NCBI GenBank assembly: GCA_041603535.1
Contig: JBFIEE010000032.1
Location: forward strand, 1-40,904
Origin: HB2-32-21 sp041603535
GTDB taxonomy: Bacteria > Pseudomonadota > Gammaproteobacteria > Pseudomonadales > Porticoccaceae
Length of the DNA stretch: 40,904 bases
Direction: 5' to 3'
Shown: positions 8,768-16,459 of the stretch, piece after piece
How positions within the stretch are numbered: the stretch's first letter is position 1
Layout: each line of letters opens with the position of its first letter
The notes under the pieces: generated by a model
Seen by the model: only the letters and a program-made list of their open reading frames with translations
Database searches by the model: none
What the model was told of the DNA's origin: nothing
Translations under genes and position numbers: made by a program

Positions 8768-9202
8768 ATGGATATGACTGAGCTTGAAAAGCGCATAGTT
8801 CGACTTGAGGATATCGAGGCAATCAAACAATTGAAGGCGCGCTATTGTGAGATTTGTGACGATACGCATAACCCTGATCGCATCGCAGCAGTTTTTGCTG
8901 AAGACGGCATCTGGGAAGGCGGTGAATTTGGACAGGCTAAAGGACATCAGGCGATTCGCGATCTTTTTAGCGGTTTTCGACAGCAATTTAGTTTTTCCCA
9001 GCACAACATTACGAACCCTGTTATCCAGGTCGATGGCCAGCGAGCCACGGGGGTTTGGTACATTATGGGGCCGTGGACATTTACCGAAAACAATAAGGAA
9101 ATCTGGATGAGTGCGAGATATGACGATGACTATGTAAAAATCGATGGCGTGTGGAAGTATCAACACCTGCGTGTGGTGATTCGCATGACCGCCGATCGAT
9201 AA
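8768..9202 (+). CDS. SnoaL/NTF2-like small protein
   Basis: A 144-residue protein of the SnoaL-like (NTF2-like cone) superfamily. The order is typical: an N-terminal helix pair (EDIEAIKQLKARYCE), the RIAAVFAEDGIWEGG strand turn, a GHQAIRDLF helix, and antiparallel strands ending YVKIDGVWKYQHLRV. Some members are dehydratases, isomerases or cyclases acting on steroids and polyketides; many have no known reaction. GGAGGG (8752-8757) lies 10 bases before the ATG. It is the first gene of a four-gene, same-strand cluster with the P450 redox chain, 115 bases ahead of the reductase, so a role on the P450 substrate or product is inferred. Confidence 0.85.
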   Translation: MDMTELEKRIVRLEDIEAIKQLKARYCEICDDTHNPDRIAAVFAEDGIWEGGEFGQAKGHQAIRDLFSGFRQQFSFSQHNITNPVIQVDGQRATGVWYIMGPWTFTENNKEIWMSARYDDDYVKIDGVWKYQHLRVVIRMTADR

Positions 9203-9253
9203 TAACTCCAGAGGACCCCGGTATCTGCTAGCGGTGGTCCGGTCCTGGCGCGA

Positions 9254-9274
9254 CCAAAACCTTTATTGTTTTGG
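9254..9274 (+). other. Hairpin between SnoaL-like and reductase genes
   Basis: CCAAAAC (9254-9260) and GTTTTGG (9268-9274) are perfect 7-base arms with a 7-base loop, 44 bases before the reductase ATG. It could stabilise or attenuate the transcript; there is no T-run. Confidence 0.4.
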
Positions 9275-9317
9275 GGCGGCGAAATTAGTCGTTATTCTGT
9301 AGATGTGATGCTGTGTT

Positions 9318-10529
9318 ATGAATCGAATCATTATTGTAGGTGCAGGCCAGGCCGGTGGACAGGTTGCTGCTAGTCTAAGGCAGCAGGGTTGTAAAGACGA
9401 AATTTTGCTCTTTGGTGATGAACCCTATCCGCCTTATCAGCGACCGTTACTGTCGAAGCAGTATTTGTCCTCAAAAGAAGAGCGTGATCGCATTTTCCTG
9501 CGCGCAGATACATTTTATCAGGGTCACAATATATCCCTCCGTTTAAACGAGCGCATCAAGACGATTGATACAGCGGCCAGCGCCGTGACCACAGATAGCG
9601 GTGAAATTATTGGCTATCTTAATTTGGTTTTGACCACAGGTAGTCGCCCCAGGATATTGCCAGTCCCGGGCGGTGACCTGAAGGGCATCCATTATTTGCG
9701 CACACTAGATGATGCCAATGCCATCAAGTCTGAAATGCTCCCTGGGAAAAAGCTGGTGATCATTGGCGGTGGCTATATTGGTCTCGAAGTCGCATCTGTT
9801 GCCGCCGCCGCAGGGGTAAGTGTGGTGGTTGTTGAAACAGAGGCGCGTATTCTTAAGCGGGTTACGACAGAGGCAATGAGCAGGTTTTATCATCAGCTTC
9901 ATAGCGAACGAGGTGTTGAGATTTGCCTGAATACCACGGTTAGTGGTTTCGCAGGGAGCGACAGTGTGACTGGTGTGCTGTGCGCCGATAAACGAATTGG
10001 CGCAGATATGGTCGTAGTCGGAATCGGTATCATGCCAAACATTGAGTTAGCAAAAAATGCTGGTATCGCCTGCGATAATGGCGTGATAACCGACGAATAT
10101 TGTCGAACATCGTTTTCAAATATCTATGCTGCCGGTGACTGCGCCAATCATCCTAACGCCATACTAGGGCGACGAATGAGGCTGGAATCCGTGCCCAATG
10201 CTATGGAGCAGGCGAAGGTGGTAGCCGCCAATATAGTGGGAAAAGGTAAGCGTTATGCTGCCGTACCCTGGTTCTGGTCTGATCAATACGAGCACAAACT
10301 GCAGATGGTCGGTTTTGCTGCGGACGGGGAGCAGCAGGTTTTACGCGGTGATTGGCACACCAGGCAGTTTGCGATTTTTTACCTGCATTCCGGACGGTTG
10401 GTTGCAGTGGACGCGGTAAATTCCCCCGTCGATTTTATGGCCGGACGACAGTTATACGGGCGTAGCTTTGACCCTGGCCGACTTGCAGAACAAAAAAACG
10501 CGATAAAAGACTGTCTCACGGATGAATAA
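9318..10529 (+). CDS. FAD-dependent ferredoxin reductase of the P450 system
   Basis: A 403-residue NAD(P)H:ferredoxin reductase of the putidaredoxin/rhodocoxin reductase type, which passes electrons from NADH to the [2Fe-2S] ferredoxin encoded next door. The FAD-binding GxGxxG is at residues 8-13 (GAGQAG), the NADH-binding Rossmann motif IIGGGYIGLEVA near 147-158, and the second FAD contact NIYAAGDCA near 270. The C-terminal dimerisation-type domain follows (FWSDQYEHKLQMVGFA). The size is normal. The ATG at 9318 has a weak ribosome site, so expression may depend on the preceding hairpin or on coupling. A C9 run at 10539-10547 follows the stop. Confidence 0.93.
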   Translation: MNRIIIVGAGQAGGQVAASLRQQGCKDEILLFGDEPYPPYQRPLLSKQYLSSKEERDRIFLRADTFYQGHNISLRLNERIKTIDTAASAVTTDSGEIIGYLNLVLTTGSRPRILPVPGGDLKGIHYLRTLDDANAIKSEMLPGKKLVIIGGGYIGLEVASVAAAAGVSVVVVETEARILKRVTTEAMSRFYHQLHSERGVEICLNTTVSGFAGSDSVTGVLCADKRIGADMVVVGIGIMPNIELAKNAGIACDNGVITDEYCRTSFSNIYAAGDCANHPNAILGRRMRLESVPNAMEQAKVVAANIVGKGKRYAAVPWFWSDQYEHKLQMVGFAADGEQQVLRGDWHTRQFAIFYLHSGRLVAVDAVNSPVDFMAGRQLYGRSFDPGRLAEQKNAIKDCLTDE

Positions 10530-10624
10530 GTTAGTTCGCCCCCCCCCATAGTTACTGTGCTATAAAACACGCCTCTGAAAGCTGCACTAAAACGCATAAA
10601 TAAAATGAAGTTAGGAGGCGTATC

Positions 10625-10945
10625 TTGTCAAAAATTACTTTTATTCAGCACGATGGTGAAGAGCAAACCCTTGTTGTAGAAAATGGTCTATCGGTAATGA
10701 ATGCCGCCGTCGACAATCTAATTCCCGGCATCGATGCTGACTGTGGTGGCGAATGTAACTGTGCCACCTGCCACGTCTATGTGGATGAAGCATGGATGCC
10801 AAAGGTCGGGCAACCGGGTAAGGCCGAGGAGGCGATCATGAGTTTGAATCCAGATCGGCGATCAACTTCACGGTTAAGCTGTCAAATCAAGGTAAGTGAT
10901 GAGCTGGACGGCCTCGTTGTCAGGCTACCCGAGTTTCAGTTTTAA
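10625..10945 (+). CDS. [2Fe-2S] ferredoxin, putidaredoxin type
   Basis: A 106-residue adrenodoxin/putidaredoxin-type ferredoxin, the one-electron shuttle between the reductase and the P450. The cluster ligands are Cys40, Cys46, Cys49 (CGGECNCATC) and Cys86 (RLSCQI); Cys44 is extra. The start is a TTG at 10625: AGGAGG (10613-10618) lies 6 bases upstream, and the encoded MSKITFIQHDG matches the family's N-terminus. The combination of a perfect ribosome site and a weak start codon may tune the dose relative to the P450. The gap to the P450 ATG is 60 bases. Confidence 0.93.
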   Translation: MSKITFIQHDGEEQTLVVENGLSVMNAAVDNLIPGIDADCGGECNCATCHVYVDEAWMPKVGQPGKAEEAIMSLNPDRRSTSRLSCQIKVSDELDGLVVRLPEFQF

Positions 10946-11005
10946 GTGAGTTTGAATTATTAATGTTGTCAATAATAACAATTGCCTATACAGGAGTTAC
11001 TGAAC

Positions 11006-12271
11006 ATGGCTTATACACCACAACCGCGCACCACAATGCTAGGGAGAGATCCGTATAGTATCCCCCTAAATGAGTTCGATGTTTCACAGGCCGCCTTATT
11101 TCAATCCAATACGATGTGGGGTTTTTTCGATCGCTTGAGGAAGGAGGATCCGATCCACTACTGCAAGGATTCGGAGTTTGGACCTTTCTGGTCGGTAACC
11201 AAATTTGACGACATCATGGCGGTAGAAGGAAACCCCGAAGTGTTTTCCTCTAAACCGGCTATTAGCCTTCAGGATCCTGATCAGGAACTGAATGTTTCCA
11301 TGTTTATAGCCATGGATGAACCCGAGCACGGTAATCAGCGGCGTACGGTTCAGGAAGCGGTTGCCCCCCGAAACCTGGCAAATATGGAAGAGCTGATTCG
11401 CGAACGCGCAGGGACTATTCTCGATTCGCTACCGGTGGGCGAGACTTTCAACTGGGTTGATAAAGTATCTGTCGAATTAACGACGCAAATGTTGGCGACC
11501 TTACTCGATTTTCCTCAGGAAAATCGACATAAGTTAACGTACTGGTCTGACGTGGCTACACAGGTACCCGGCCCTGGTTCCATCTGTTCTACCGTTGAAG
11601 AGCGCAATAAAATATTAATAGGGGAGTGTGTGCCCGCATTTATGGGAATGTGGATGGAGCGTGCTGCTGCAGAGCCCAGGTTCGATTTAATCTCAATGAT
11701 GGCGCATGGCGAAGCTACCAAAAATATGGCTCAGGAAAGACCAATGGAGTTTTTGGGCAACTTGCTTTTATTAATTATTGGTGGCAACGACACAACGCGT
11801 AACTCGATATCGGGTAGTGTGCTGTTTCTTAATGAAAACCCGGGTGAGTATGCAAAGCTAAAAGCCAACCCGGATTTGGTTACTAATATGGTACCGGAGA
11901 TAATTCGCTACCAGACGCCAGTCATCCATATGCGGCGCACCGCTACTCAGGATTTTGATCTCAAAGGTAAGCCGATCAAGAAAGGCGACAAGGTAGTTAT
12001 GTGGTATGTGTCGGGAAATCGTGACGAGACGGCGATTGATAAGCCCTATGAATTTATCATTGACCGTGAGCGGCCGCGCCATCACCTTGCATTTGGCTTT
12101 GGTATCCATCGCTGTATGGGCAATCGCCTGGCTGAAATGCAGCTTAGAGTCGTTTGGGAAGAAATTCTCAAGCGCTTTGAGAAAGTCGAGCTGGCGGGCG
12201 AACTGGCGCGCGCTAACTCTAATTTGGTCAAAGGCTACACCCAGCTACCGGTTCGGGTGCACCCTCTGTAG
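11006..12271 (+). CDS. Cytochrome P450, CYP153-type alkane/fatty-chain hydroxylase
   Basis: A 421-residue soluble bacterial P450. The I-helix motif GGNDTTRNS is at 259-267, the ExxR pair at Glu298/Arg301 (EIIR), and the heme loop FGFGIHRCMG puts the thiolate ligand at Cys370. Long stretches (MVPEIIRYQTP, GDKVVMWYVSGNRDE, HHLAFGFGIHRC, GNRLAEMQLRVVWEEILKRF) are of the kind I associate with CYP153A, known for terminal hydroxylation of alkanes, alicyclics and terpenes with a ferredoxin/reductase pair like the one upstream. I took the ATG at 11006 (GGAG in CAGGAG about 9 bases before) rather than the TTG at 10982. The actual substrate is not readable. Confidence 0.93.
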   Translation: MAYTPQPRTTMLGRDPYSIPLNEFDVSQAALFQSNTMWGFFDRLRKEDPIHYCKDSEFGPFWSVTKFDDIMAVEGNPEVFSSKPAISLQDPDQELNVSMFIAMDEPEHGNQRRTVQEAVAPRNLANMEELIRERAGTILDSLPVGETFNWVDKVSVELTTQMLATLLDFPQENRHKLTYWSDVATQVPGPGSICSTVEERNKILIGECVPAFMGMWMERAAAEPRFDLISMMAHGEATKNMAQERPMEFLGNLLLLIIGGNDTTRNSISGSVLFLNENPGEYAKLKANPDLVTNMVPEIIRYQTPVIHMRRTATQDFDLKGKPIKKGDKVVMWYVSGNRDETAIDKPYEFIIDRERPRHHLAFGFGIHRCMGNRLAEMQLRVVWEEILKRFEKVELAGELARANSNLVKGYTQLPVRVHPL

Positions 12272-12302
12272 GCAGTCAGTGCGTAAAAATCAAGTTGTAA
12301 CG

Positions 12303-12326
12303 GGGGCAGATTTATTCTGCCCCTTT
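12303..12326 (+). terminator. Rho-independent terminator of the P450 cluster
   Basis: GGGGCAGA (12303-12310), loop TTTAT, and TCTGCCCC (12316-12323) form a perfect 8-base GC-rich stem followed by TTT, 32 bases after the P450 stop. Confidence 0.8.
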
Positions 12327-12386
12327 CGTATTCGGTATTCGCAATCACTCGCCACGCGTTTTCTAATGGCAGTAGCTCAGTTTTAA

Positions 12387-12428
12387 TAACCAAGTTCTAC
12401 TAACCAACCGCTACTAACCAAGCGCTAC
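12387..12428. repeat. Tandem repeat, three 14-bp units
   Basis: TAACCAAGTTCTAC (12387-12400), TAACCAACCGCTAC (12401-12414) and TAACCAAGCGCTAC (12415-12428) are head-to-tail copies; a fourth decays after TAAC. They lie between the P450 terminator and the 3' end of the facing operon. Confidence 0.8.
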
Positions 12429-12487
12429 TAACTGAATGTTCTCGCAGCTAAATTTCAGCCATCTGGTGCTGGCGGCGTATATGCTGA

Positions 12488-13456
12488 TTAACTTTTTGGT
12501 CTGGCCCGCCGATAGGCCGAGAAAGTATGAACTGGCCACATGTCCTGATCTTCGCCCCAGCCCGTCGCCCCTGATCCCGATTCGTCGCTAATTTCCCATT
12601 CCACCAGGCTGTTAATATCGATAAAGCTATGTCGATTGATGATGATGCGACTCAGCGGACGACCGATAGCTCGTAGATGACGGCCTTCGGTATCTATGGC
12701 ATCGATAATTATTCGGGTCATGCAACCGCGCCGAGCATCCCGCTCAACCTTGCGTTCACCGCCGGCCAGACTGACGGTACGACCGTCGCGGCGCAGGAAG
12801 CCGTATGCAATGAGGTCGTTGTCTGGTGTGGTGTTAGTGACGGCGAGAAAGCCGTGGTCGTCACTACAGGCGCCGGTAACGTAAGCCGCCTGACGAGGGC
12901 GATGTTCCGGGCGCGGGCCCCAGGTGCGATCGCGCATGCCGAGGCAATTGATGTCTATCTTTTCGCCGTGCAGAACGAGGGAGCCGGTAACCCTGCCGAA
13001 CTGGTCAAAGTGATGGGCGGAGCCAAATGTGGAACCAACCGCGGTCAGCGGCTCTGGCGGCATAATGCCGGCAAAGCGCAGTGACACGGCAATCCGCTGT
13101 TCGTCTGTATAGCTGAGATCGTAGGACATGGTGGGTTTCACCGTTCGCATCGAGACCCCGTTGGGCAATGTTATGTCGCGTAAGTCAGCATTGGGCGGCA
13201 AACGCAGGGCTGTGTAGTTGGCGGAGTAGGGGACTTCCCAGGGCAGCTCGGCGGTGTCGTCCCATATCCAGATACCCCCGGCCACAGTGCCGATATTGGG
13301 TCGAACCATGGTGTAAAGCCAGCCACCGAGACGACGCTCCGGGTGGTGAAAGGAGAACCAGGCGGTTTCTGTCTCCCACCAGCGATCACTCATCACGTCG
13401 AAGTGAAAGTTGTCGTCTGCTGCGGTGAAAACGTGTCGTTCAGAACTCATGCGCAT
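12488..13456 (-). CDS. Putative lipocalin-like double-barrel protein (CrtC/DUF7064-DUF7065-like)
   Basis: A 322-residue cytoplasmic protein with no signal peptide. The sequence alternates short beta-strands with Trp-rich turns: WWETETAWFSFHHPERRLGGWLY near the start, GIWIWDD at ~82-88, and RDRTWGPRPE in the middle, a 'D-x-x-W-G-x-R' motif typical of CrtC/AttH-type tandem lipocalin folds. I think it belongs to the DUF7065/DUF7064 pair, often encoded beside APH-like phosphotransferases in bacteria that degrade terpenoids or steroids; that assignment is from memory. Two ATGs (13456 and 13450) both fit GGGAG just upstream. It is the last gene of a three-gene operon, 48 bases after the phosphotransferase, in a gap filled by a heptamer repeat. 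Confidence 0.7.
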   Translation of the reverse strand: MRMSSERHVFTAADDNFHFDVMSDRWWETETAWFSFHHPERRLGGWLYTMVRPNIGTVAGGIWIWDDTAELPWEVPYSANYTALRLPPNADLRDITLPNGVSMRTVKPTMSYDLSYTDEQRIAVSLRFAGIMPPEPLTAVGSTFGSAHHFDQFGRVTGSLVLHGEKIDINCLGMRDRTWGPRPEHRPRQAAYVTGACSDDHGFLAVTNTTPDNDLIAYGFLRRDGRTVSLAGGERKVERDARRGCMTRIIIDAIDTEGRHLRAIGRPLSRIIINRHSFIDINSLVEWEISDESGSGATGWGEDQDMWPVHTFSAYRRARPKS

Positions 13457-13462
13457 TACTCT

Positions 13463-13490
13463 CCCGTTTCCCGTTTCCCGTTTCCCGTTT
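13463..13490. repeat. Heptanucleotide tandem repeat (CCCGTTT x4) in a ribosome-binding region
   Basis: Four perfect copies of CCCGTTT fill the 48-base gap between two minus-strand genes. On the coding strand this reads AAACGGG x4 running into AGAGTA-ATG, so the last copy supplies the GGGAG ribosome site of the 12488-13456 gene. Confidence 0.9.
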
Positions 13491-13504
13491 AAAATTTACG
13501 GCCT

Positions 13505-14560
13505 TTAATAGCCGAGGTTCCGTGCTGCCTGGTCGAGCACTACTGGTATCGACCAGGCGGTGCGGGCGAGACGCAGATCAGGGTTTTCCCCGCTGGCGAA
13601 CAAGGCCGAGGCGCTCATCCAGAAAATCGCGGTGCGCATGGTATAAAGCATCTGATAATAGCGACAGACTTTGTCGTCGATGTCGATACCGGTGCCTTTT
13701 TCGTAACGCCGGTAGAAGGCGTCACGATCCACCAGGTTTGACAACAGATCTGAGCCTTCGCGATTGAGGTCGGACAGTACGTAGGCAACATCGTACATCG
13801 GGTCGCCGATGACTTGAGTCTCCCAGTCCAGCAGGGCGGACACCTTGTCTTCATGGACGAGGAAGTTGCCGGTGCGAAAGGCGCCGTGGACGAGGGTAAG
13901 CCGTTCGGTATTTGGCGCATTGGCATCGAGCCAGCACAGGACGTCGATGAGAATGGGGTCTGGCTCCTGCTTTGAGGCATCCATTAGCTTGCGCCACTTG
14001 GCAACTTCGCCACGGGCAAAGTGCTCACCCGGCTGAGGTACGCCGAGAAACTCCAGGCCGGCTTCACGCCAGTCCAGATTATGTAACGCGACCAGTGTGT
14101 CGGTAAAACTGTCCGGCAACACACCGCGGGCTGCTGCGTCTTCGTAGAAGCGTCGACCATCGTTACGCCAGGGGCTCGGGCAGACGCCTGGAACCTTTTC
14201 CATCACGATAAAGGGCGCGCCAAGAATGTCGGGGTTGTCTTCAAAGTAATATGCTTTTGGGCTGGGCACAGCCGTTGCCTCAAGACAGCGCAACACTCGA
14301 AATTGGGTGGCGAGATCCGACATCTCGCGAAGTAAGGCATTACCGGGATCGCGTCTCAGACAGAAGCCTTGTAGACGGCTAACGCCGCCGTCGGTCCAGC
14401 TCGCGTCAAATAGCCAGGTCTCGTGGGACCAGCCGACCGAGATCTGTTGCATGTCGTGGAGTTCGATGTCGGCGGCGGAGAGCTGGCTGCCGAGATAGCG
14501 CTTGATGCGCTCTTCTACGGGTGGCAAAACTGGCGTAGGTTTCGGCGATGCGCTACTCAT
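13505..14560 (-). CDS. APH-fold phosphotransferase family protein lacking the catalytic Asp
   Basis: A 351-residue protein of the aminoglycoside-phosphotransferase/kinase-like fold (the branch related to the N-terminal half of ACAD10/11). Visible are the beta-strand FCLRRDPG, the hinge-like IVMEKVPG, and LLDWETQVIGDPMYDVAYVLSD with the metal-binding Asp. The catalytic loop, normally HGDxxxxN, reads HGAFRTGN here; the codon at 13880-13882 is GCC (Ala). I start at the ATG at 14560: GGAG is 8 bases upstream, and the ATG overlaps the previous stop as ATGA, implying translational coupling. Known relatives phosphorylate small hydroxylated substrates; this copy may be a non-catalytic form. Confidence 0.85.
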   Translation of the reverse strand: MSSASPKPTPVLPPVEERIKRYLGSQLSAADIELHDMQQISVGWSHETWLFDASWTDGGVSRLQGFCLRRDPGNALLREMSDLATQFRVLRCLEATAVPSPKAYYFEDNPDILGAPFIVMEKVPGVCPSPWRNDGRRFYEDAAARGVLPDSFTDTLVALHNLDWREAGLEFLGVPQPGEHFARGEVAKWRKLMDASKQEPDPILIDVLCWLDANAPNTERLTLVHGAFRTGNFLVHEDKVSALLDWETQVIGDPMYDVAYVLSDLNREGSDLLSNLVDRDAFYRRYEKGTGIDIDDKVCRYYQMLYTMRTAIFWMSASALFASGENPDLRLARTAWSIPVVLDQAARNLGY

Positions 14561-14964
14561 AGGGCGCACTCCAACTGTCGGTCGAGTCGACTTCGCAGGC
14601 TTTTACGAATCCGTTTAAGCAGTGCATCGAAGGTCTCGTCACCAAGTTCGTCGCGACTAGCGTAGAGAGCTTCTAGCAGTATTGATATGTTGGCGTGGTC
14701 GTCACGGATGGTTCTTACCGCCGTGTGTAACCTTACTGAAGAGGTGGGCGGAAGTAAGCGATCAATATCCGCGACAAGCAGAATGTGGTCTTCTCGGTCT
14801 GCGACAGCGTGTCCTGCGGCAAGACGTAACTGGTTAGACACTCTGGTAAGCACCACGGCGGCCATGTATGCCTGGGTTTTGGCATAAGGCTCACCCACTT
14901 CGGGGCCGATGCGTTCGCGTAACGTATCTGCCAGTCGGTTGAGCAATTGGTCTGGTGAGAGCAT
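14557..14964 (-). CDS. Small helical protein coupled to the phosphotransferase (possibly DUF6285-like)
   Basis: A 135-residue protein predicted to be all helical (MLSPDQLLNRLADTLRERIG, later DEILL/LLKRIRKSLRSRLDRQ types of segment). I do not recognise it with certainty; small proteins of the DUF6285 kind sit next to APH-like phosphotransferases in other bacteria, and the arrangement fits. The stop overlaps the next ATG by ATGA, so the two products are probably made in fixed ratio and may interact. The start is uncertain: ATG at 14964 is chosen over GTG at 15006, and neither has a strong ribosome site. It is the first gene of the operon. Confidence 0.65.
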   Translation of the reverse strand: MLSPDQLLNRLADTLRERIGPEVGEPYAKTQAYMAAVVLTRVSNQLRLAAGHAVADREDHILLVADIDRLLPPTSSVRLHTAVRTIRDDHANISILLEALYASRDELGDETFDALLKRIRKSLRSRLDRQLECAL

Positions 14965-15252
14965 GGCTGCGGGTCTCTGGAGAGTATGGCGACTAATATC
15001 GATCACCGCTGGCTACACGTTACAATAGTGCCTGTTGCGTGGGCGTGCGTGCCCCTGCGGAAATCTCGGATCCCTCCAGTTTCATTTAACTGTAGTGAAA
15101 ATGATCATCGAACGCCAACTTTAATTCGCAGGCTGTGCCCGTCAATCTGCGACGGGGTTGATGGAATATAGAATGTTAAAAAATGACACCGCCAATCACA
15201 GTGTTTTGCTCGCCCGACCGAAAGCCAAAACACAGTTACTCAGGTCGGCCAG

Positions 15253-15855
15253 ATGATGTTTGATGGGAATGAGGGTGCCTGGATAATTCTTGCGCTTACC
15301 TCGATAACCAGTCTTCTGGGTCTCTACTTTTTCCCCAAAATTATTGAGCAGAGCATGTTTCGACCGTACTGGCTGTTACGCAAAAAACAATACGACTCTA
15401 TTTTTATGAGTGGCTTTGTGCACGTCAATCTCATCCACCTGTTGTTCAATATGGTGACGTTCTATTTTTTTGCCTTCCCAATGGAACGGGTCCTGGGCAC
15501 GACACAATTTGTCCTGCTCTACGGCGTTGGCCTGTTTACGGGGCAACTGGGCACATGGATCAAACAGCGCAACAACCCGCGTTATGCAAGCCTTGGCGCA
15601 TCAGGGGCCATTGCTGCTGTGTTGCTCGCCTTTATCGTCTATTTTCCCACCCATAGCCTGTATGTGTTGCTGATACCCTTGCCGATACCGGCCTTCGTGG
15701 TTGCCATCGTCTTCCTTGTTTATTCCTGGATAGCGTCGGCTCGAGAAGGCAGCAGGATCAATCACGATGCTCATTTATACGGGGCTCTGGGCGGTTTGTT
15801 GTTCGTACTGGTAATTGATCCGGGCGCATACCAAAAATTACTCGAATTATTGTAG
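15253..15855 (+). CDS. Rhomboid-family intramembrane serine protease
   Basis: A 200-residue membrane protein with six hydrophobic helices. The rhomboid signature is intact: His62 and Asn66 (HLLFNM) in the second helix, the nucleophile Ser117 in GASGA, and His174 in the last helix (HDAHLYGALGG); the Ser-His dyad cleaves substrates within the membrane. ATGs at 15253 and 15256 are equally possible. The gene stands alone, divergent from the phosphotransferase operon across 288 bases in which I see no strong signal. Substrates of bacterial rhomboids cannot be predicted from sequence. Confidence 0.9.
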   Translation: MMFDGNEGAWIILALTSITSLLGLYFFPKIIEQSMFRPYWLLRKKQYDSIFMSGFVHVNLIHLLFNMVTFYFFAFPMERVLGTTQFVLLYGVGLFTGQLGTWIKQRNNPRYASLGASGAIAAVLLAFIVYFPTHSLYVLLIPLPIPAFVVAIVFLVYSWIASAREGSRINHDAHLYGALGGLLFVLVIDPGAYQKLLELL

Positions 15856-16005
15856 AGTGCGCCTTAATAAGGGGATAAGCTGCCAGTTTTTCGGTGCTGA
15901 AGAGGGTCACAGGTCGGCACGAGATGACTAGTGAGTGGTGGCAATATCGACCATAAGCTGGGCATAGATGAATACGGGAAGGATCAACACAGGAGAGCTG
16001 ATGTC

Positions 16006-16383
16006 GTGATCAATAGGCGCATGAGTGCTGCGGAGTTCGCTCGCGAATGGATAGGGGCCTGGAACAGCCACGACCTTGACAGAATTCTCGACCATTATCA
16101 GGATGATTTTGAAATCACCACGCCCATGATAAAACTAACGCTGGGCGGTGATGCCGGCACGCTGAAAGGCAAGGAAGCCATTGGCGCGTACTGGCGGGCA
16201 GCCCTCGACAAAGTCCCAGATCTGCATTTTGAATTGCTCGATGTCACCGAGGGTGTTGACTCATTGGCGGTGTACTATAAGTCGATACTCGACAAGCTCG
16301 CCGTGGAAGTGATGTTTTTTGGTGAGCAAGGAGATGAACACGGCAATCAAAAAGTAGCGCGGGTTGTTGTGCATTATCGCTAA
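16006..16383 (+). CDS. SnoaL/NTF2-like protein
   Basis: A 125-residue SnoaL-like polypeptide, with SAAEFAREWIGAWNSHDLDRILDHYQDDFEI as the helical start and DAGTLKGKEAIGAYWRAAL, then DLHFELLDVTEG, as the strand-helix core. The start is GTG at 16006, because AGGAGAG (15991-15997) is 8 bases upstream; an ATG at 16021 is the alternative. It resembles carbonate-dehydratase-free 'nuclear transport factor 2' families with no known reaction. It is unlike the SnoaL-like protein at 8768 in sequence. It is followed 76 bases later by an exported protein on the same strand, perhaps one operon. Confidence 0.8.
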   Translation: MINRRMSAAEFAREWIGAWNSHDLDRILDHYQDDFEITTPMIKLTLGGDAGTLKGKEAIGAYWRAALDKVPDLHFELLDVTEGVDSLAVYYKSILDKLAVEVMFFGEQGDEHGNQKVARVVVHYR

Positions 16384-16459
16384 CAGGGTGCTGGTGGTGA
16401 TGCGGCTCAGCGACGACTCTCCGTACAGACTCTCCGTGCAAGCAACAGGACTCCAGGGG

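Noticed and set aside
10539..10547. C9 homopolymer as a phase-variation tract
   Set aside because: It lies after the reductase stop and 66 bases before the ferredoxin ribosome site, so length changes would not affect a reading frame.
10982..11005. TTG start eight codons upstream of the P450 ATG
   Set aside because: The ATG at 11006 has GGAG at proper distance; the upstream codons are not family-like and the ribosome site lies inside them.
12677..13084. 135-codon frame opposite the lipocalin-like gene
   Set aside because: Antisense shadow of a well supported gene, caused by its GC-rich codon use.
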